DNA of 64,000 bases from contig NC_073359.2 in NCBI RefSeq assembly GCF_027580225.2, forward strand, positions 8,236,001 to 8,300,000, written 5' to 3'. The notes below the pieces were generated by a model. That model saw only the letters and a list, made by a program, of their open reading frames with translations, did no database searches and was not told where the DNA came from. Shown one piece after another: positions 1 through 12,879 of the stretch (position 1 is its first letter; each line of letters starts with the position of its first letter). The translations under genes were made by a program, and so were the position numbers. This DNA comes from Misgurnus anguillicaudatus (Eukaryota; Chordata; Actinopteri; Cypriniformes; Cobitidae).

Positions 1-3000
1 ACTACATAAGGAGTGAATTCATGTTTTTAAATAGCTGATAATATATGATAATGTATTTCATTTTTTGTTAAAAGTAAAGAATGATGAGGATTATGCTTTT
101 ATTAATAATATTAATACTTTAATCTGTGAAATTACTCCCGTTGTAACCATTTTTATTAGAAACAGTGATCAAATTTTGAAACGTCCTAAATCAAGAATTT
201 CAGTTTGACAGTAAATATAAAAACAACTATATTAAAGTTAAGAGGCTTATCTTTTCCAATGACTAAGAAAAAAAATCTCAGGGTTTGTTAAATTAAGGAC
301 ATTTCTTCACACAACTAATTTAAAACACAAATAAAAACAAAACGGAAAATTAATATGCAGTGAACACTACATTAAGTCATTTATTTATTCAATCTCTTGA
401 GGTAAAATGAACTCCACCAAAGGTTGAACCGCGCCAGGTGTTGTTCTAAAAATGGCCGCTAGAGGGCGCTTATGTGCTTTGGTTGCTATTATACAAACCT
501 CCGCGGAATTTGGTCTTATAAAAATATCAGATTATGTAGATCATTAATTAATAATAAAAACATGTCTCTTTCATTCTCCCAGCGTCAGGTTTGTGTAACA
601 ACGCTCCCTATTGGCCAGAGGTGTCTTACCCGGACATTTACTCGTACCTCATCGAGTCAACAGGGAAGCAAGTGAATGATTTTACTTCGTATTTGAAAGT
701 TACTTCGTATTTATTTATTATGTCTTTATATTTAGAGTAATGAGTGCACTTTTCCGTCCAGCCATACAACTAACTGGCTTGGCGATATTTCTAGCACTCA
801 CTGGATGGCGTTGTTACACAAAATTTGACGCTGTGAGAATGAAAGGGACATGTTTTTATATTGACCAAATTAAATGTGTTAATGTATCTTTCGCGCTCAG
901 GCAGGATGGACAGATAAACACCCGACATGTCCAATCTGAGTGACTTCATAAGTTATTTACGCCTGGCAGCTGTGTACAAACGTTGCTTTGTTTCGCTATT
1001 TTGAATGGAAGCCAATGGAAGCGCTGCTTTTTTATCCCCCGAAAAGGGGCGGTGACGAAATTTACAGTCAAGTTCCCGGATGTGCCGTGTCGTCCGTATC
1101 GCGAGACGCACGTTCTGGTTTAACCGATATTCTCCTCAAACGAGTGTTCCGTTTTTGTTGTAGATTCTAAGGTAGGTTTCCTTAAATTTGTGGTTACGTT
1201 ATTGAAATTACTTCATTGTGATGTTTATTCAGATGTCAGTATATTTGGATATAACTAACAAAGATGATAAACTTGTTGACGCTCGAGCGCTGGCATCTAA
1301 GCTCGTGGCGCAGCTGTGAGCTAACGTATCCTAGTGGAGATATTTTATTTGTCTTTATCTTCTATAAAAAAAAACGTGTTATGCTTGTTCTTAAATGTAT
1401 TTTAAATTCTTTGGTTAATTATAATTGCAATCTGGGTTAGCTTGACTGTGCTGGTGGCGCAGTTATGCGATTGCGCAGAAGTAACAGTTAGCGTCTTTAA
1501 TTTTACAAGAGATTATATTTGAACTTGAAGAAATAAATTATTTTGTAATTCCACGTGTTTTTATCATCCTTGAATCTCATATTAATTCTTGATTTTTTTT
1601 ATGGCAGGAAAAATGTTTTGTGAAAAATAAGCATAGTTTGAGTGACGTCACTTAGTGGCCGCGTCAACTCTCTCGTTATGCTGCTGCATATGACTGGACA
1701 GAGTCAGGTTGGTTTTTGCATCTCTCTTAAACGATTAATAAAACATGTTTAAAGGTGTTGTAAAATCTGAAATTTCATAGCTTTTTTCGTGATAACTATG
1801 AAATACGTGACCATATATATACGTTTGAAAACAGTCATTTCACAGGCAAACAAACTTGCCAAACAAACCCCCAAGGAATATCGCATCATGTTGGGAAAGC
1901 GCTGTTCAATTGATAGATGTCAGGAAACTAAATCATTGTACAGGCTTTAAAGGAAAAAAATAATATAAGATCAATGAATGGTTAATGTTAATTTATTTGG
2001 AAATTCCACAATAATTAGTTTGACCATAGCCGTCTGTTCTAAACATTTCACAAGTGACTGCCACACTACAAAAAGGAATTTTGTAGTGGTTTAAATGGTT
2101 AAAGCTAATGGTTTCTATTGGTATTTTAATGAAAAACTATTAGAACTTCTGTTATGGTTTCTATTGTTTTGTCACCGTTGTTAAGGCAGAAACTGATTCA
2201 TGGGCATTTCACAGACGGTACCTGGCAAGAGGCGGAATTGCAGCGCGGTTGACACTTTTATAGGTGCCTGCATGGCAAAGAGCCATGCCCAAGGAAACGG
2301 CAAGATTTTTGGGCACGTGCAGACTGTCTACCCTCTACGCTGTGTTGCCCTCCGCATGTCTCCCCTATTGAACTAGATGTATGAACTCTGAACTAGACAC
2401 CCACCTGAAAGGGTTGTTAAAATATGTGTGTGTGATCCCTTGTCTTATGTTTTAAACTGCAGAGTATTTCACCAAAGAGCCTGGAGTCGGTGGTTCTTTT
2501 GTGATGCTGGGTGAAATCCGCTACAGACAGACGATGAGTACCATGATCTGAAGATGACGTGGGATAACAGTTAAGTAGGTAAAGAGTCTGAGGGAAAACA
2601 GCACCTGAGAGAAGGTGGCAGTTCTAACAAGACCGGACAACTGTGATAGAGGTGAGGATGCTTTTATAGTGCACTATGATGGGGTGATGAGGATCAAGTG
2701 ACGGTGATTAGTAGTTTGGAGAGTACAATGGTTGTGGGGAAGTGTAGGGATTCTTCTCAATTTTTATTTGTGCATCCTGCTTTCCTTTCCTTGTTTCCTT
2801 CACTCCACCCATCGATAATGCCATCGAGGAAAAGACGCATGGACAGAAGAGACGAAGCATAAAAGCTCCCATAACACAAGCTGTTTCTGCATTTCTGATG
2901 TTAATCTGGAGTACCTATAGAGTAGTATTACATCCTTTATGCTTACAATCCTGAAGTAGCCCCCCTCCACCTAATTTGCCGGGCAACTTGCTATTAAAGG

Positions 3001-3740
3001 ATCTTATCATTAAGGTTGCTAGAGCTTATTGCTTTATTGAAATTTACAAGGATAAAAAAGACTCTGATAGAGTACGATACAGAAAATGCAAATACGGTTA
3101 GCAAACTAAAAGCAAAGACCCTCTCTAGGGAAGCCTGCAAGCTTAGTATAACAATGCTGCTATAGCTGCTAAACACAGGGAAGGAGACTTTCTTTTTTTT
3201 TAAGATTTTAAACAGATTAAAATGTAAAGTGTAAAATGTAAACTGTAACTTAGTGTCATAACACTCTGAATACCTGCAACAAATATCGCTGATCATTATT
3301 GACTGGCTAAGGCGTTGCACGCTAGTCAAGTTGACTGTTGCAGGTTTTCTAATGGTAGAATACCAAAGGTTGCTATATACCTAGTTAAAGTATCTCTGCT
3401 GATTACTGGTTGCTGTTCTTAGGCTGCCTGCACTCACAGCAGCCCCACCCGTCACAGAAGTTTGATCGACAGGAGGCCTGACCAATCATAATTCTTCTGG
3501 TCAACAGCTAATGTTAGTTGTATTGCGATCAGACAGGATCAGATTTAGGTTTAAAACATTATGGTCATCTACAAGCCTCTGAAATGTGCACTATATAAAG
3601 CAATGGTGAAAGTTTAAGAAACAACATCTTCAGTTTTCTTCTAATTTATATCTGCATTATGTGAGAAGTCACCAATATTGAACAGAAATCATAGTAAAAA
3701 TGGGATCCAGTCCATCCCTGTAAATTTCAGTGGTGTGCTA
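1..3740. other. Unassigned 5' region with exon-like islands
   Basis: No gene could be assembled here. Three short open segments have plausible splice borders: 1236-1316 (opens with ATG just after a TTCAG acceptor and reads MSVYLDITNKDDKLVDARAL and onward, with a GTGAGC donor near its end), 1852-1918 (after TTTCACAG, reads ANKLAKQTPKEYRIMLGKRC) and 2462-2552 (after CTGCAG, reads YFTKEPGVGGSFVMLGEIRY, then a stop). I do not recognise them and cannot show that they belong together. A CpG-rich patch at about 1030-1130 ends in a TCTAAG/GTAGGT donor-like site, and a TGACGTCA box lies at 1643-1650, so a small gene start is possible. The rest is AT-rich and featureless to me. Confidence 0.2.
592..675 (+). 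pseudogene. Exon-like fragment, possibly from a YqaJ/ISL2EU-type transposon protein
   Basis: After a TTCTCCCAG acceptor the plus strand reads SGLCNNAPYWPEVSYPDIYS then YLIESTGK. The pattern of an aromatic-Pro pair followed by PDIYxYLI resembles, from memory, the N-terminal region of fish proteins with a YqaJ-type nuclease that occur in ISL2EU-like transposons. The frame stays open to about position 740, but the usual continuation (ExLKAYKSL-type sequence) is absent, so this looks like a broken copy. The identification is an inference from a short motif and needs a protein search. Confidence 0.3.
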
Positions 3741-5311
3741 TTAGGACTCTTGTGTTGTTTGCTTTTGAATGCCACAAGTTTCCACAAGATCGTTGATTCC
3801 AAAGTTGATTAATTTGAGCTCCATCGTCTTTGTATTAACCAGGGCTTTATTAATGTTCATGTCATCATTGAAGACACTAGGGCTGTGTTGAAAAAATCGA
3901 TTCATCGGTTCTGAATCGATTTTCATGTTAATCTCTAAAGATCGATCCGTAACTCAAAGAATCGATTTAATAATTAATAACTTAGGTGGAAGGACATTAA
4001 AACAACGAACATAGCGGTCAGTAACGTTAAGCAAGCGTTTGTTTTGAAAACTCTAGAAACGCTCAAAGCTGCGATCTACATGTAAAATAATTCACTCATA
4101 ACAAATGAACGAGTTATTTGTGTAATTTTTATAATAAGCGCCATGCAGTGAATCCATCGCGGGTCTCCAGTGAAACTCTCTCTCTCTCTCCCCCTCTGTG
4201 CTCATGCAGCTGGTCTCTGACGGGCAGAGGTTTCTTGAGGCGCGCGCAACGGGTCGCCAAATAAAGAGTTCTTCTTACACATAATGCTAATAGTTGTAAA
4301 GGTTTCTGAACTTTTAGCAAGCTAAGACAAAACTCGCGTTTATATCAGTGACACGTGCGCTGCTGGAGCGATGTAGTTTGACGCCTAATTTGCTTATAGT
4401 ACAAACATCTTTGATCTGAAAGACGAGAAAGAGACGCAAATGTTAATGTGCAATAGGAAGTAAAGAGCGTCAAGACCTTAAAACAGACTTCATCACATCT
4501 TAGCACCCGTCATAATATCTATATAGAGCTCCGTCTCTCATATACAGGTATTTATCCTGTCTGTAGGTTTGTGCATAAATTTATACCTGTTCATTTTACA
4601 TACTGCCTATTTTTAATGTAATGTATGCATAAATACAAAATACAATGCATACTATAGCTTCAATAGTCTATAAAATTAATAACAAAATTCTGTCTATCAA
4701 GACTTAATCTGTTGTTATCCTCTGGGCATTTTCACTTTAACATTATTAACTTTAAATTGTCCGTATTTTAAAACTGTGGTGAGAAGTTAAAAGCTATAGT
4801 GAGTGGCAAATAACTGCACATTTTTATAATCCAAAAAACTGAAAAACATGTATACCGTGAAATATACTGTTACCGTGAAATAAAATGACTCATGGAATAG
4901 ATTTTTGGTCATTCCGTGCACCCCTATCTGGCACCATTTCGGGCTTTTTTCAAAAACACTTATCTAAATCTCGAAGATCGGATCAGATCGGATCGAATTG
5001 AATCGAACAATGATAACCGATTCAAGATCTTGAGAATCGGAATCGAATCGATTCTTGAAATTTGAATCGAAACCCAGCCCTAGAAGACACTGCAGTCATT
5101 GCAGTGTTTAGCTCTGATTTCTTTTTGGTGCATTAAATGACGTGCCAGTGGTTCAGAGAGACGACCGTCATTGTCTATCATCAACTTAGCCAGAGTCACG
5201 CAGGGATGTGGAAACTCTAAAACAAGAATGTGCTTATCTTTCTTGAACCAGTTCAACATTTCTACAATGTGTGGGCTTTTTCTCAGGTTTTAGTAGCAGC
5301 AGATTTATAAT
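3741..5311 (-). pseudogene. Pim-like kinase fragment, catalytic exon split by a hAT element
   Basis: This is one exon of a Pim-like kinase, matching the exon at 37053-37419 of the intact gene. It reads on the minus strand from about 5311 to 5083 (SPHIVEMLNWFKKDKHILVL, then EFPHPC) and resumes at 3877 (VFNDDMNINKALVNTKTMEL, then KLINFGINDLVETCG). A 1,205-bp hAT element separates the halves. It is dead on three independent grounds. One extra A near 5270 shifts the frame just before SPHIVEM. The HxD catalytic aspartate region is degenerate (NDDMNIN). The DFG motif has become NFG. No Gly-loop or VAIK exon was found beside it, so it is probably a partial duplicate of the neighbouring copy at 6.8-8.9 kb. 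Confidence 0.8.
3878..5082. mobile_element. Non-autonomous hAT element inserted in a kinase exon
   Basis: The ends are TAGGGCTG on the left and CAGCCCTA on the right. They are flanked by the perfect 8-bp target-site duplication GAAGACAC at 3870-3877 and 5083-5090, the diagnostic signature of the hAT superfamily. Subterminal sequence is rich in GAATCGATT and TCGATTC motifs on both sides. No transposase frame is visible in its 1.2 kb. It interrupts the Pim-like exon described separately, and removing it rejoins recognisable kinase sequence. Confidence 0.9.
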
Positions 5312-5337
5312 GATTTACCCAAAAATAGAAATTAGGG

Positions 5338-6556
5338 CATATCGTCGCTGTCTGATGAAACTCACGTATGTTCATTTTGCCGATTTTGAGATTTTCCGAC
5401 GGATTGAATGTCAAGGTTCATTTCCATATACAGTATGCGTCACATACCTAAATAGCCAATGAAAACTTGTGAAATCATGTCATCTGATTTTCACGTACCC
5501 GTTTGGTGTCAAAGCTGTCAATCACGCCGCATATCTTTCGCCTGTGAAGCATCTCGCCGGTCTCGTAAAGTTTCATTGAACCTATGCACTGGATATAGCC
5601 GAATAAACATGACAATGACTTTCCTTCGAGGTAAACGTTTCCCCCGGACGCCAGACTAACATGTAGGAGTTACTTAATTACGGTAGGACTGTGCAAACAA
5701 AGTATCTGTCTAGCATTGGTGATATTTACGCTGGGGATTTCCCCACCACTTTTTGAAAGCATTTGGTTAAAATGTTCTGAAAAATCAAGCGATGCTTAAG
5801 ACTGGTTTTGTGGTCTAGTGTCACATATGTTGCGTTGTATGCTTATGGTGTGTTTTCTTGTACATATGTAATGAAATTCATTGTAATCATTTATTAAACT
5901 CGCTGCTGTTTTCTACGGTATGGTGCTTTGGCATTGTTCGGTTGAGCTGGTGTTGCAGGGACTGTTACATGTGTGATGTGTGCAGTCGACATTGTTGAAG
6001 GTTTATACATTTATGCTGAGTATTTTCTTGTTGTTGACTAGCCTACGCTATGCCCATTTTTGATGCGCGTTATTCAATATTTTTTTCGTCCTGCAGTAAT
6101 GTTTTTATAAAATCTTTTGTCCCCACCACTTTTCAACACAAACTGACGCCCCTGTCGTGTAGCATTACCATGTCAGTGTATTGATTCATTGTCCCTAATA
6201 CACTTATAATTAATATTAAATAAAGTAAGCGTATTTAACCAAGACGTAGGCTATTTAATAAACTGAGCGTATGCATCTGTCAATACGAAACGCGACTTTG
6301 GCCATTCTAATTACTGATCGGAAGAACGCGTATCGATCAAAGTTACTGTAAAATATGCACGCATGTCGATTTAAACTCAATTTTGGTCAAATGTGGATTA
6401 TATCATGACACTGGCAAGAATATGGTTACATGTAAATATGCCGTACCAAGTATGACAACGCTACATTCAACTGCTTTTGATATACAGTGTTTTTTTCACT
6501 TTCTGAAAAGTTACCGTTTTGGACATACGTGAGTTTCATCAGGCAGCGACGATATT
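5338..6556. mobile_element. DNA transposon with long terminal inverted repeats, family unassigned
   Basis: The left end reads ATATCGTCGCTGTCTGATGA and continues AACTCACGTATGT. The right end near 6520-6555 is its inverted copy with few mismatches (CATACGTGAGTTTCATCAGG, then CAGCGACGATAT). The body of about 1.2 kb has no convincing transposase. I could not identify a clean target-site duplication, so the superfamily is open. It lies between the two dead kinase copies. Confidence 0.65.
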
Positions 6557-6789
6557 TTACTTCCCCTCATCCCGGTGGTTGAGGACTGCCATTCTAGATG
6601 TAGACATGTTGGTATTTGTCTACCTAAGTCTATTTGACGACTGTCTGGAGAGCTTTGAATAGACGTGAGTATGAATGTTTGTTATTAGCGTGTTTTACTG
6701 ACTGTGAAATCTGTACAGCCACCAGTGATTGTCTTTGCTTTGGGTCACAGAATGGGGACCTCTGCTCTACAGCCCCCAGTAGGGGGGTT

Positions 6790-8930
6790 AAGTTAGCTGA
6801 TTCCAAAGACTATTAATTTAAGCTCCATTGTGTCTGTTTTGACCAGGACATTGTCAAGCTCTAAATCCCTGTGATAGACACCATAGATGCGCTAGATAGA
6901 TGCACTGCTTGGCGCATTAAATGATGGATTTCTGACAGACGACCTCCATTTCTCTGGACAAGCTCAAAGAGATTCATGCAGGGATGTGGAAACTCCAAAA
7001 TGATGATGTACTGATGTTCCTCTTCAAACCAGTCCAACATTTCCACAATGTAGGGGCTTTTCTTCGGTTTAAGCAGCATCAGATTAATAGCCACTTCTGA
7101 ATAAAGAGGCTCGGCATGTCCACGCTAGTAAAAAAGCATTAAAAGAGGTTAGCTGAAAATAGCGGAGATGTTCAATTTCCATGCACTTGTACTAAGATAC
7201 AGTGGGGTCTTTATTTATGACTTTATTACAGCTGCATTCTGTAACTTTTGCCTCACTATCGCCATCTCTGTTTGAACTATAAAACTGCAGTTATTTGCAG
7301 AGTAATTTGAAATCCCAGTTTAAAAATCCCAGATTGCCTCTTTATATTCATACATTTTTGGACCCCATTGTATATAAAATTTTATATATATAAAAAATCT
7401 TGCTAACTTACCATTTTAATGAAACTGTCAGAGAGCCACAACTTCTAAATAAATTTGATGGCGACCAACAAGGGAAAGTAATTATTTGTAAGTCACATCA
7501 AACTATAACTGATATAAACATATTTAGATCAAAACACTCAGCATGGATTTATATGTTGTCACATTGTGCTGTTTGATGAAGAGCAGTTTTACCTTTCTGC
7601 CATCGGATTTTCGATATCCCTCATGAACTGTACCAAAGCCACCTCTTCCTATCTGTTTTTCTAGTGTATAAAGCATGGTAAATGCACCTGAAAAACAATC
7701 AATACAAAATGAACATAAGGCAATTTTTGTCTCCAATAGCAGTGCTGCTTATAATAAAACAGACAGAATAAATATTCATGTAATGAATGTGCAGATCATG
7801 GAGAGTTGTTCAGTACATCCAATGCTAATCAGCTACTAGCAGAAAAAAACAAGATGAATGTTTGTGATCAAGTACAAGTAAAAACAGCAGGACAACCATT
7901 AAAAAACCTAAATATTTCTTTAAACCAGAAATCAGGACAAGATGAAGGGAAAAGCTGAATCAAGAGTCCATCAGAATAACACATTATATATTGAATACAG
8001 GAAGAAGGTATTACATAAACGTATTACAGTAAATGGGCACAGGTTTAAAACAATTAGGAAAAGAGCAGTTGACAAAAGAGAAAAATAAAGCTGACAATAA
8101 AAAGCAGAACAAAGTGAACCAGAACATAATAACAGTAAACCTACTAGCAGGCTGTTCATTTTATGACTGCTTGACTGCAGAGAGGATGGACCTGGCTGTG
8201 GATCATTTTGATCACTTTGACCACTTGGCCCCTGATTGGATGGACCATGTTCAGGAACAGCTGGATCTTGATGAGCTGTTTGCTTCAATTTAGATGAACT
8301 TCAATTTAGTACCCGCTGGCTTGAGTCCTGTGGGACTAAACTCAATCATTTTCACGGCCCTTGAATGCAGGCCGGATGGACCTGGCTGACTATCAGTCTG
8401 ATCACTTTGAGCACTTGGCTCCTGGTCGAACAGACCGTGTTTAGGATCAGCCTCTTCTTGAAGATCTGTTTTCTCCAAGGTGGATGAACCAGACTGGCAA
8501 TAGACGTTCTTCACAGCACGCTGGCTTAAGTCCTGAGGGACTATTCTGCCTATCATCTTTAGGGCACTTGACTGCAGGCAGGATGGCCCTGGCTAACTAT
8601 CAGTCTGATCTCGTTGAGCACTTGGCTCCTGGTCAAATGGACCATCTTTAGGATCAGCCTCTTCTTGAAGATCTGTTTTCTCCAACAGCACTTGGCTCCT
8701 GGTCGAATGGACCATCTTTAGGATCAGCCTCTTCTTGAAGATCTGTTTTCTCCAACAGCACTTGGCTTCTGGTCGAATGGACCATCTTTAGGATCAGCTT
8801 CTTCTTGAAGATCTGTTTTCTCCAACAGCACTTGGCTCCTGGTCGAATGGACCATCTTTAGGATCAGCTTCTTCTTGAAGATCTGTTTTCTCCAACAGCA
8901 CTTGGCTCCTGGTCAAAAAGTTGCTAATTT
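6790..8930 (-). pseudogene. Pim-like kinase pseudogene with proline-rich N-terminal exon
   Basis: This minus-strand copy has the same exon plan as the intact gene at 28.9-37.9 kb. The N-terminal exon runs from about 8910 to 8120 (repeats of EPSAQSDQ, QPGPS). The Gly-loop exon is 7593-7687 (IGRGGFGTV). The VAIK exon is 7412-7465. The catalytic exon runs from 7124 to about 6790 (KSPYIVEMLDWFEEE, LEFPHPC). It cannot make a kinase. In the VAIK exon a GAC codon is TAG, so it reads VAIKFI then stop, and its acceptor TAG has become TTG. A deletion near 6885-6900 shifts the frame before the catalytic loop. DFG has become VFG. The catalytic loop keeps a canonical HRD (HRDLELDN), unlike the intact gene, which has HAD. 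A 70-bp minisatellite has grown inside its N-terminal exon. Opposite orientation to the intact copy suggests an inverted duplication. Confidence 0.85.
8631..8930. repeat. 70-bp minisatellite, about four copies
   Basis: A 70-bp unit beginning GGTC(A/G)AATGGACCATC starts at 8631, 8701, 8771 and 8841, with a truncated start at 8911. Copies differ by only a few substitutions, so the expansion is recent. The unit comes from the N-terminal exon of the minus-strand kinase pseudogene (the segment that reads LEKTDLQEEADPK). Because 70 is not a multiple of three, each unit changes the reading frame, which fits loss of coding constraint. Confidence 0.9.
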
Positions 8931-10527
8931 TATTACGTATGGCTGTGGTGATTTAAGGGGAAAATTACTTTCTGTTAAGAAAAATAGTTTACTCTCACAA
9001 CCCTAAATGGATGTTTGCCAGTAATATCAGTAATTTCTTACAGTTTAAAGGGGGGATGAGTTTATTCACAATCGAAGATGTTGATAGCTCTCATGTTGAT
9101 AGGGAAAGACTAGGACACAAAGACCAGTGAGGAGCCCAGGGAAGATCCGAAGTGCAATAAGCGTCGGGGGCCAAACCCTGTGGTGAAGACTCCCTCATAG
9201 GTTCCCCTCAAGTAGTTCATCCCCACCTCACCTGGTCCCTTAGGTGTCAAACTACATTAGATTAGGGTACAAAAACGCTCTATGATAAATTTTATATCTT
9301 TTATATTTAATATTTTTTATGTAAGGTTGTAAAAACAATTGTTAAAGCAATATAATCACAGGGAAGTTGAAACTTAAAATGTTGTATGAGAGTACTGCTC
9401 TTTTGTGTTTTTCTGTTTATGTTGCAGATACAGGACATTGCCAAATGCATGACTGTCATCAACATATGAAGGTAACATATGAAGGTAAAATGATACCCAA
9501 AAGATCTGAATGGGCAGAATAAAATTTGTAAGTGTACGTGACATTGAAAGCGTAAGAGAATTTGGACGCGCAAAAAGTTTTGCAAAGATGCAAATCAAGT
9601 TGCAATATTTGAACACACTTATCGGTTTCGGACGATAAATCTTTCCATTTGGCTGGTGGGTTCTCTGATTGGGTCACGTTAGCGCGTTATCATTTTGTTC
9701 CAAGATAAATGCACTCAAACTCACACAGCGACACACAGACCAGTTGGCGCACGACACCAAAGCAACCTGAGAGCAAACTGCTTTGTGTGCTTTTAAATCA
9801 CTCCCACAGATGCCCTGTGCTGAATGCTGACCGGCCCATGCAAAGTCGAACACACAGCAAGCGTCTAAAAGGCTGTAAAATAACTATTTATCATTTACTT
9901 CTTAACATGACATTTTGGCGTGTGTATCACAAGAATTGGTGTTCAAAAATAATTTTTCCTAAAGGTACACTTTGAAAAGAGGACGAGGGGTGGGTCTTAT
10001 ATTTAGGGTTGTCTTATACTCTGGGCAATACGATACAGTATAATCTCTGCATTTTAAACTAGACCTTGAACTGCATTTAGATTGCATATTTCTTTTGTAA
10101 TATAAGATAAGTTAAACATAATCTGTAGGTATGTGCAATCATGCATGTACAATTGTATTTACTAGTCTGATGATTTTTTAGGAGCAGGCTGATCAAGAGC
10201 AATTGCAAGTGGCCTTAAAAAACTGGATTGTGTAGGAGCACGGCAGAACCCCAACAGCACTTCCTCTCGGCCAAGGCTTATGGGAACAGATTCTAGTGGA
10301 CCTGCTGGTTACATACATACATACAGGGAACAATGCAACCTCTGGAACATCAAGTGGATGTCCTGGTATAAATACAGGGACAAATACGCCAGTACCCACT
10401 GTCAACAGTGAAATGCAAAGGTAAGCTGTTATTGTTAATGGAATAGTTCAACAAAGCCTGAAAATTCTTTCATCATATATGTCAATATAAACTTGAGTAA
10501 CTTTTTTTAGTGATCCCACGGGTCATG
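8931..10527. other. Intergenic, no gene recognised
   Basis: I see no supported gene. Open frames at 9300-9680 are AT-rich and overlap on one strand without splice or homology support. A fragment at 9985-10030 (GGTCTTATATTTAGGGTTGT) resembles an old transposon end. The segment 10180-10420 looks exon-like, with a donor CAAAG/GTAAGC near 10421, but carries an in-frame TAG. Confidence 0.3.
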
Positions 10528-11337
10528 GCATTCTCTGAAATCCTCTCAAGTGGAGGTTTCCATCTTCCGATTGGTTGCAAATTAGGGCTGCACGATTTGG
10601 GAAATTTTTCCCATTGCTGTTATTGATGCTAATATTGCGATGTGCGGTTGCGATTATAATAAATGGTATCATGAGTCAACTTGATGGGTTTTAAGGAAAA
10701 TCCACACACAGTTTAGTGATAATGCTAAAATGTGTATTTGTAAAACTAGAAATGTTTTCGAATTGCAACTGCTCAGTGTCAGTAATCCTAAATTCAAAAT
10801 ACCGCCAAACAACAGACGTAGAGTTTTTTTTTTGCTACCAGATCACTGTCAATCTCCTCTGCATCCATCTTCGCTCTGGTATTTCCGCGCTGAGCACACA
10901 AAAGTGACGACGCACGCCACACATGTGCATGCCATACGTGCACTGCCATTTTTGTTTGTTTTTCTTTCTTTTTTTAAACAGCAAGGAAAATCATCAAACT
11001 GTTATCAAAAAGTTTATGTTAACAAGTCCACACATTTATTTATTTAATATAATTGCAACATTTTGCTGTCATATAATTGCACAGGCTGACATCGCGATTG
11101 CGATGCGATTAATTGTGCAGCACTATTGCAAACGAACGTTTCCACCTTTCAATTGTTTGCCGCCGAACCGCATCATAGCTCATTAGTACCTTTCAGCTGA
11201 TTTCAACTCTCCTTGACACTCACGCCGTACATGACGCGCCGCTGCCCGATGGAGCTCGCCGCCGGCTTTCATTGAAAATAAATAACTTCCGGACACTTTG
11301 GCGCTCTCGCCAGTGGCGGTACGAAAGCACAGTTAGA
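10528..11337. mobile_element. PIF/Harbinger-like MITE interrupted by a hAT MITE
   Basis: The sequence CATTCTCTGAAATC-CTCTCAAG at 10530-10560, and that from 11126 to 11337 (GCCGCCGAACCGC, CTTTCATTGAAAATAA, GCGCTCTCGCCAG), aligns with the intact MITE at 17061-17378. The match is broken exactly at 10583-11125, where a hAT MITE has inserted. The left terminus is missing or diverged. Confidence 0.65.
10583..11125. mobile_element. hAT MITE (TAGGGCTGCACGAT family)
   Basis: The left end is TAGGGCTGCACGATTTGG and the right end is TTAATTGTGCAGCACTA, which are imperfect inverted repeats. The flanks are TTGCAAAT (10575-10582) and TTGCAAAC (11126-11133), an 8-bp target-site duplication with one mismatch. 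Its 543 bp are non-coding. It sits inside the older MITE that spans 10528-11337. Confidence 0.85.
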
Positions 11338-12879
11338 GTAAATCAGCTTATTTTTGTCCACAATCAATTGCCTTGAGTAAAAAATTAACAAATAAATAAC
11401 TGAGTAAACTATCGCCCGCCACCCAATACTATTGTGTATCGGCGATCTCACAGGCTGACGATTGGACGAGCTGACAAAGGGGCATATCGGCCAACATTAA
11501 ACGGAGAAAGAACTCCCTTTAATGCTATACGCATACAATAATTTGTACAATAATTGTATTGTTTATGTTTTTGCTTTATGTTCACATTAAGTGTTAAAAT
11601 ATTATATGCTGATTTGAGGTTTTGACAAATCATTCCCTGGACTTCAAGAAACAAAGTTAACACGGAAGGTCTCCATTAAATTCTTTATGCTCCCACAGCA
11701 AACTGAAAGACCTCTAAATGGGGCAGTGGAGCTTGGACTGCTTCAGGCAGGACCTGATATCATTGCCAGAACATTCTGGTCACAAAGAGGTACCTAGCTG
11801 TGCAAATATGCACTTTCTTCACCGTTCTATTTAAGCTATTTTTCTGACCATCTTCATTCTTTCTCTTGATTTTTCATTCAGGTTGTCAGTATTATGATCC
11901 TTAAAGAGGAGCATCATAAATTGAAGCAACTAGCTGGTGGTTGGCTTTGCTATAAAGCTGCAGGTATGGGGATCTCTGATTGATAAGTTTTAGTTTTTAT
12001 AATAAGGCCTTAATTAGCATTAAAATGTCTTAAATCCGTGTATCAGAGGTCTTAAAATGTTGTCCAACCAACACCACCAAGAAGATTGTAACGTTAACTA
12101 TTTTAGATGTTCGTTATGTGTCAGGCAGTACCAACTAATGCACAAGTTGGCGGGGAGTTCGCTAAAGTGCGTGGACCGGGTAAAAGCAAATAGAGAAAAG
12201 TGTGAGTTTTAGCTATGGAGAAGTGCACATTTAATGAAAACTGGTTACTTAACCCTGATTGTGCTCCGTGGTAAAGACCAGTGCCAACGACGAAACAAAT
12301 TTTCTTTTTCTCTTTTAACGGCGGTTGTTATCCAGCTTATATGTGCATTAGCGCCCCCTCTGCTCTGGAGGATGGATCTGATAATAGGTCTACAACACTC
12401 TATTTCCCTTACTCCTGATTTCATTCTCGATTATTCAAATACATAAAGAGAACCACATTAACCCAAATACACACAAAAATGTATTCAAATAAAACGAAGC
12501 CTGTCCCGTTTGCACAAAGGTAATACTTTGCTGATTAACAGTTCTGAATTAAAAGAGAATTAAACAAAGCTTTTAATAATTTGTTTAATCTATGTAGATA
12601 TCTAAGTATTATATATTATATTATAATATATTATAAGAATTTAATTGTGTGGTCTCTTACTTAAGCCCACTGCTCACGTATCCTCTGCATTAGACGCGCC
12701 AATGTCTTATCAATTTAATTATTTCTTTTTTAGCCATAAAATATTTTACTGCCATTGTTTTGTCTGAAGATGCACACCAGTAATGTATTTTGTAAGTTAT
12801 ATTTAAAAAAAAAACTCCTTAAATGTCCCTAATATAAATAAGACCTAGTCCTGGATTAATCTAAACTCTAGCTGTGTAA
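11338..12879. other. Intergenic with two exon-like scraps
   Basis: There are two short open segments with splice-like borders. One is 11697-11788, reading QTERPLNGAVELGLLQAGPD and onward, with donor GTACCT. The other is 11881-11964, after TTCAG, with donor GTATGG. I do not recognise either, and they could be remnants of a decayed gene or transposon. A half copy of the GGACTAG-type MITE end lies at about 12815-12870. The remainder is AT-rich. Confidence 0.2.

Noticed and set aside
8600..8930. CRISPR-like array
   Set aside because: The 70-bp units are contiguous without spacers, and the genome is a vertebrate; it is a minisatellite.
9307..9677. Three overlapping minus-strand open frames
   Set aside because: Overlapping AT-rich frames without splice sites, homology or codon signal.
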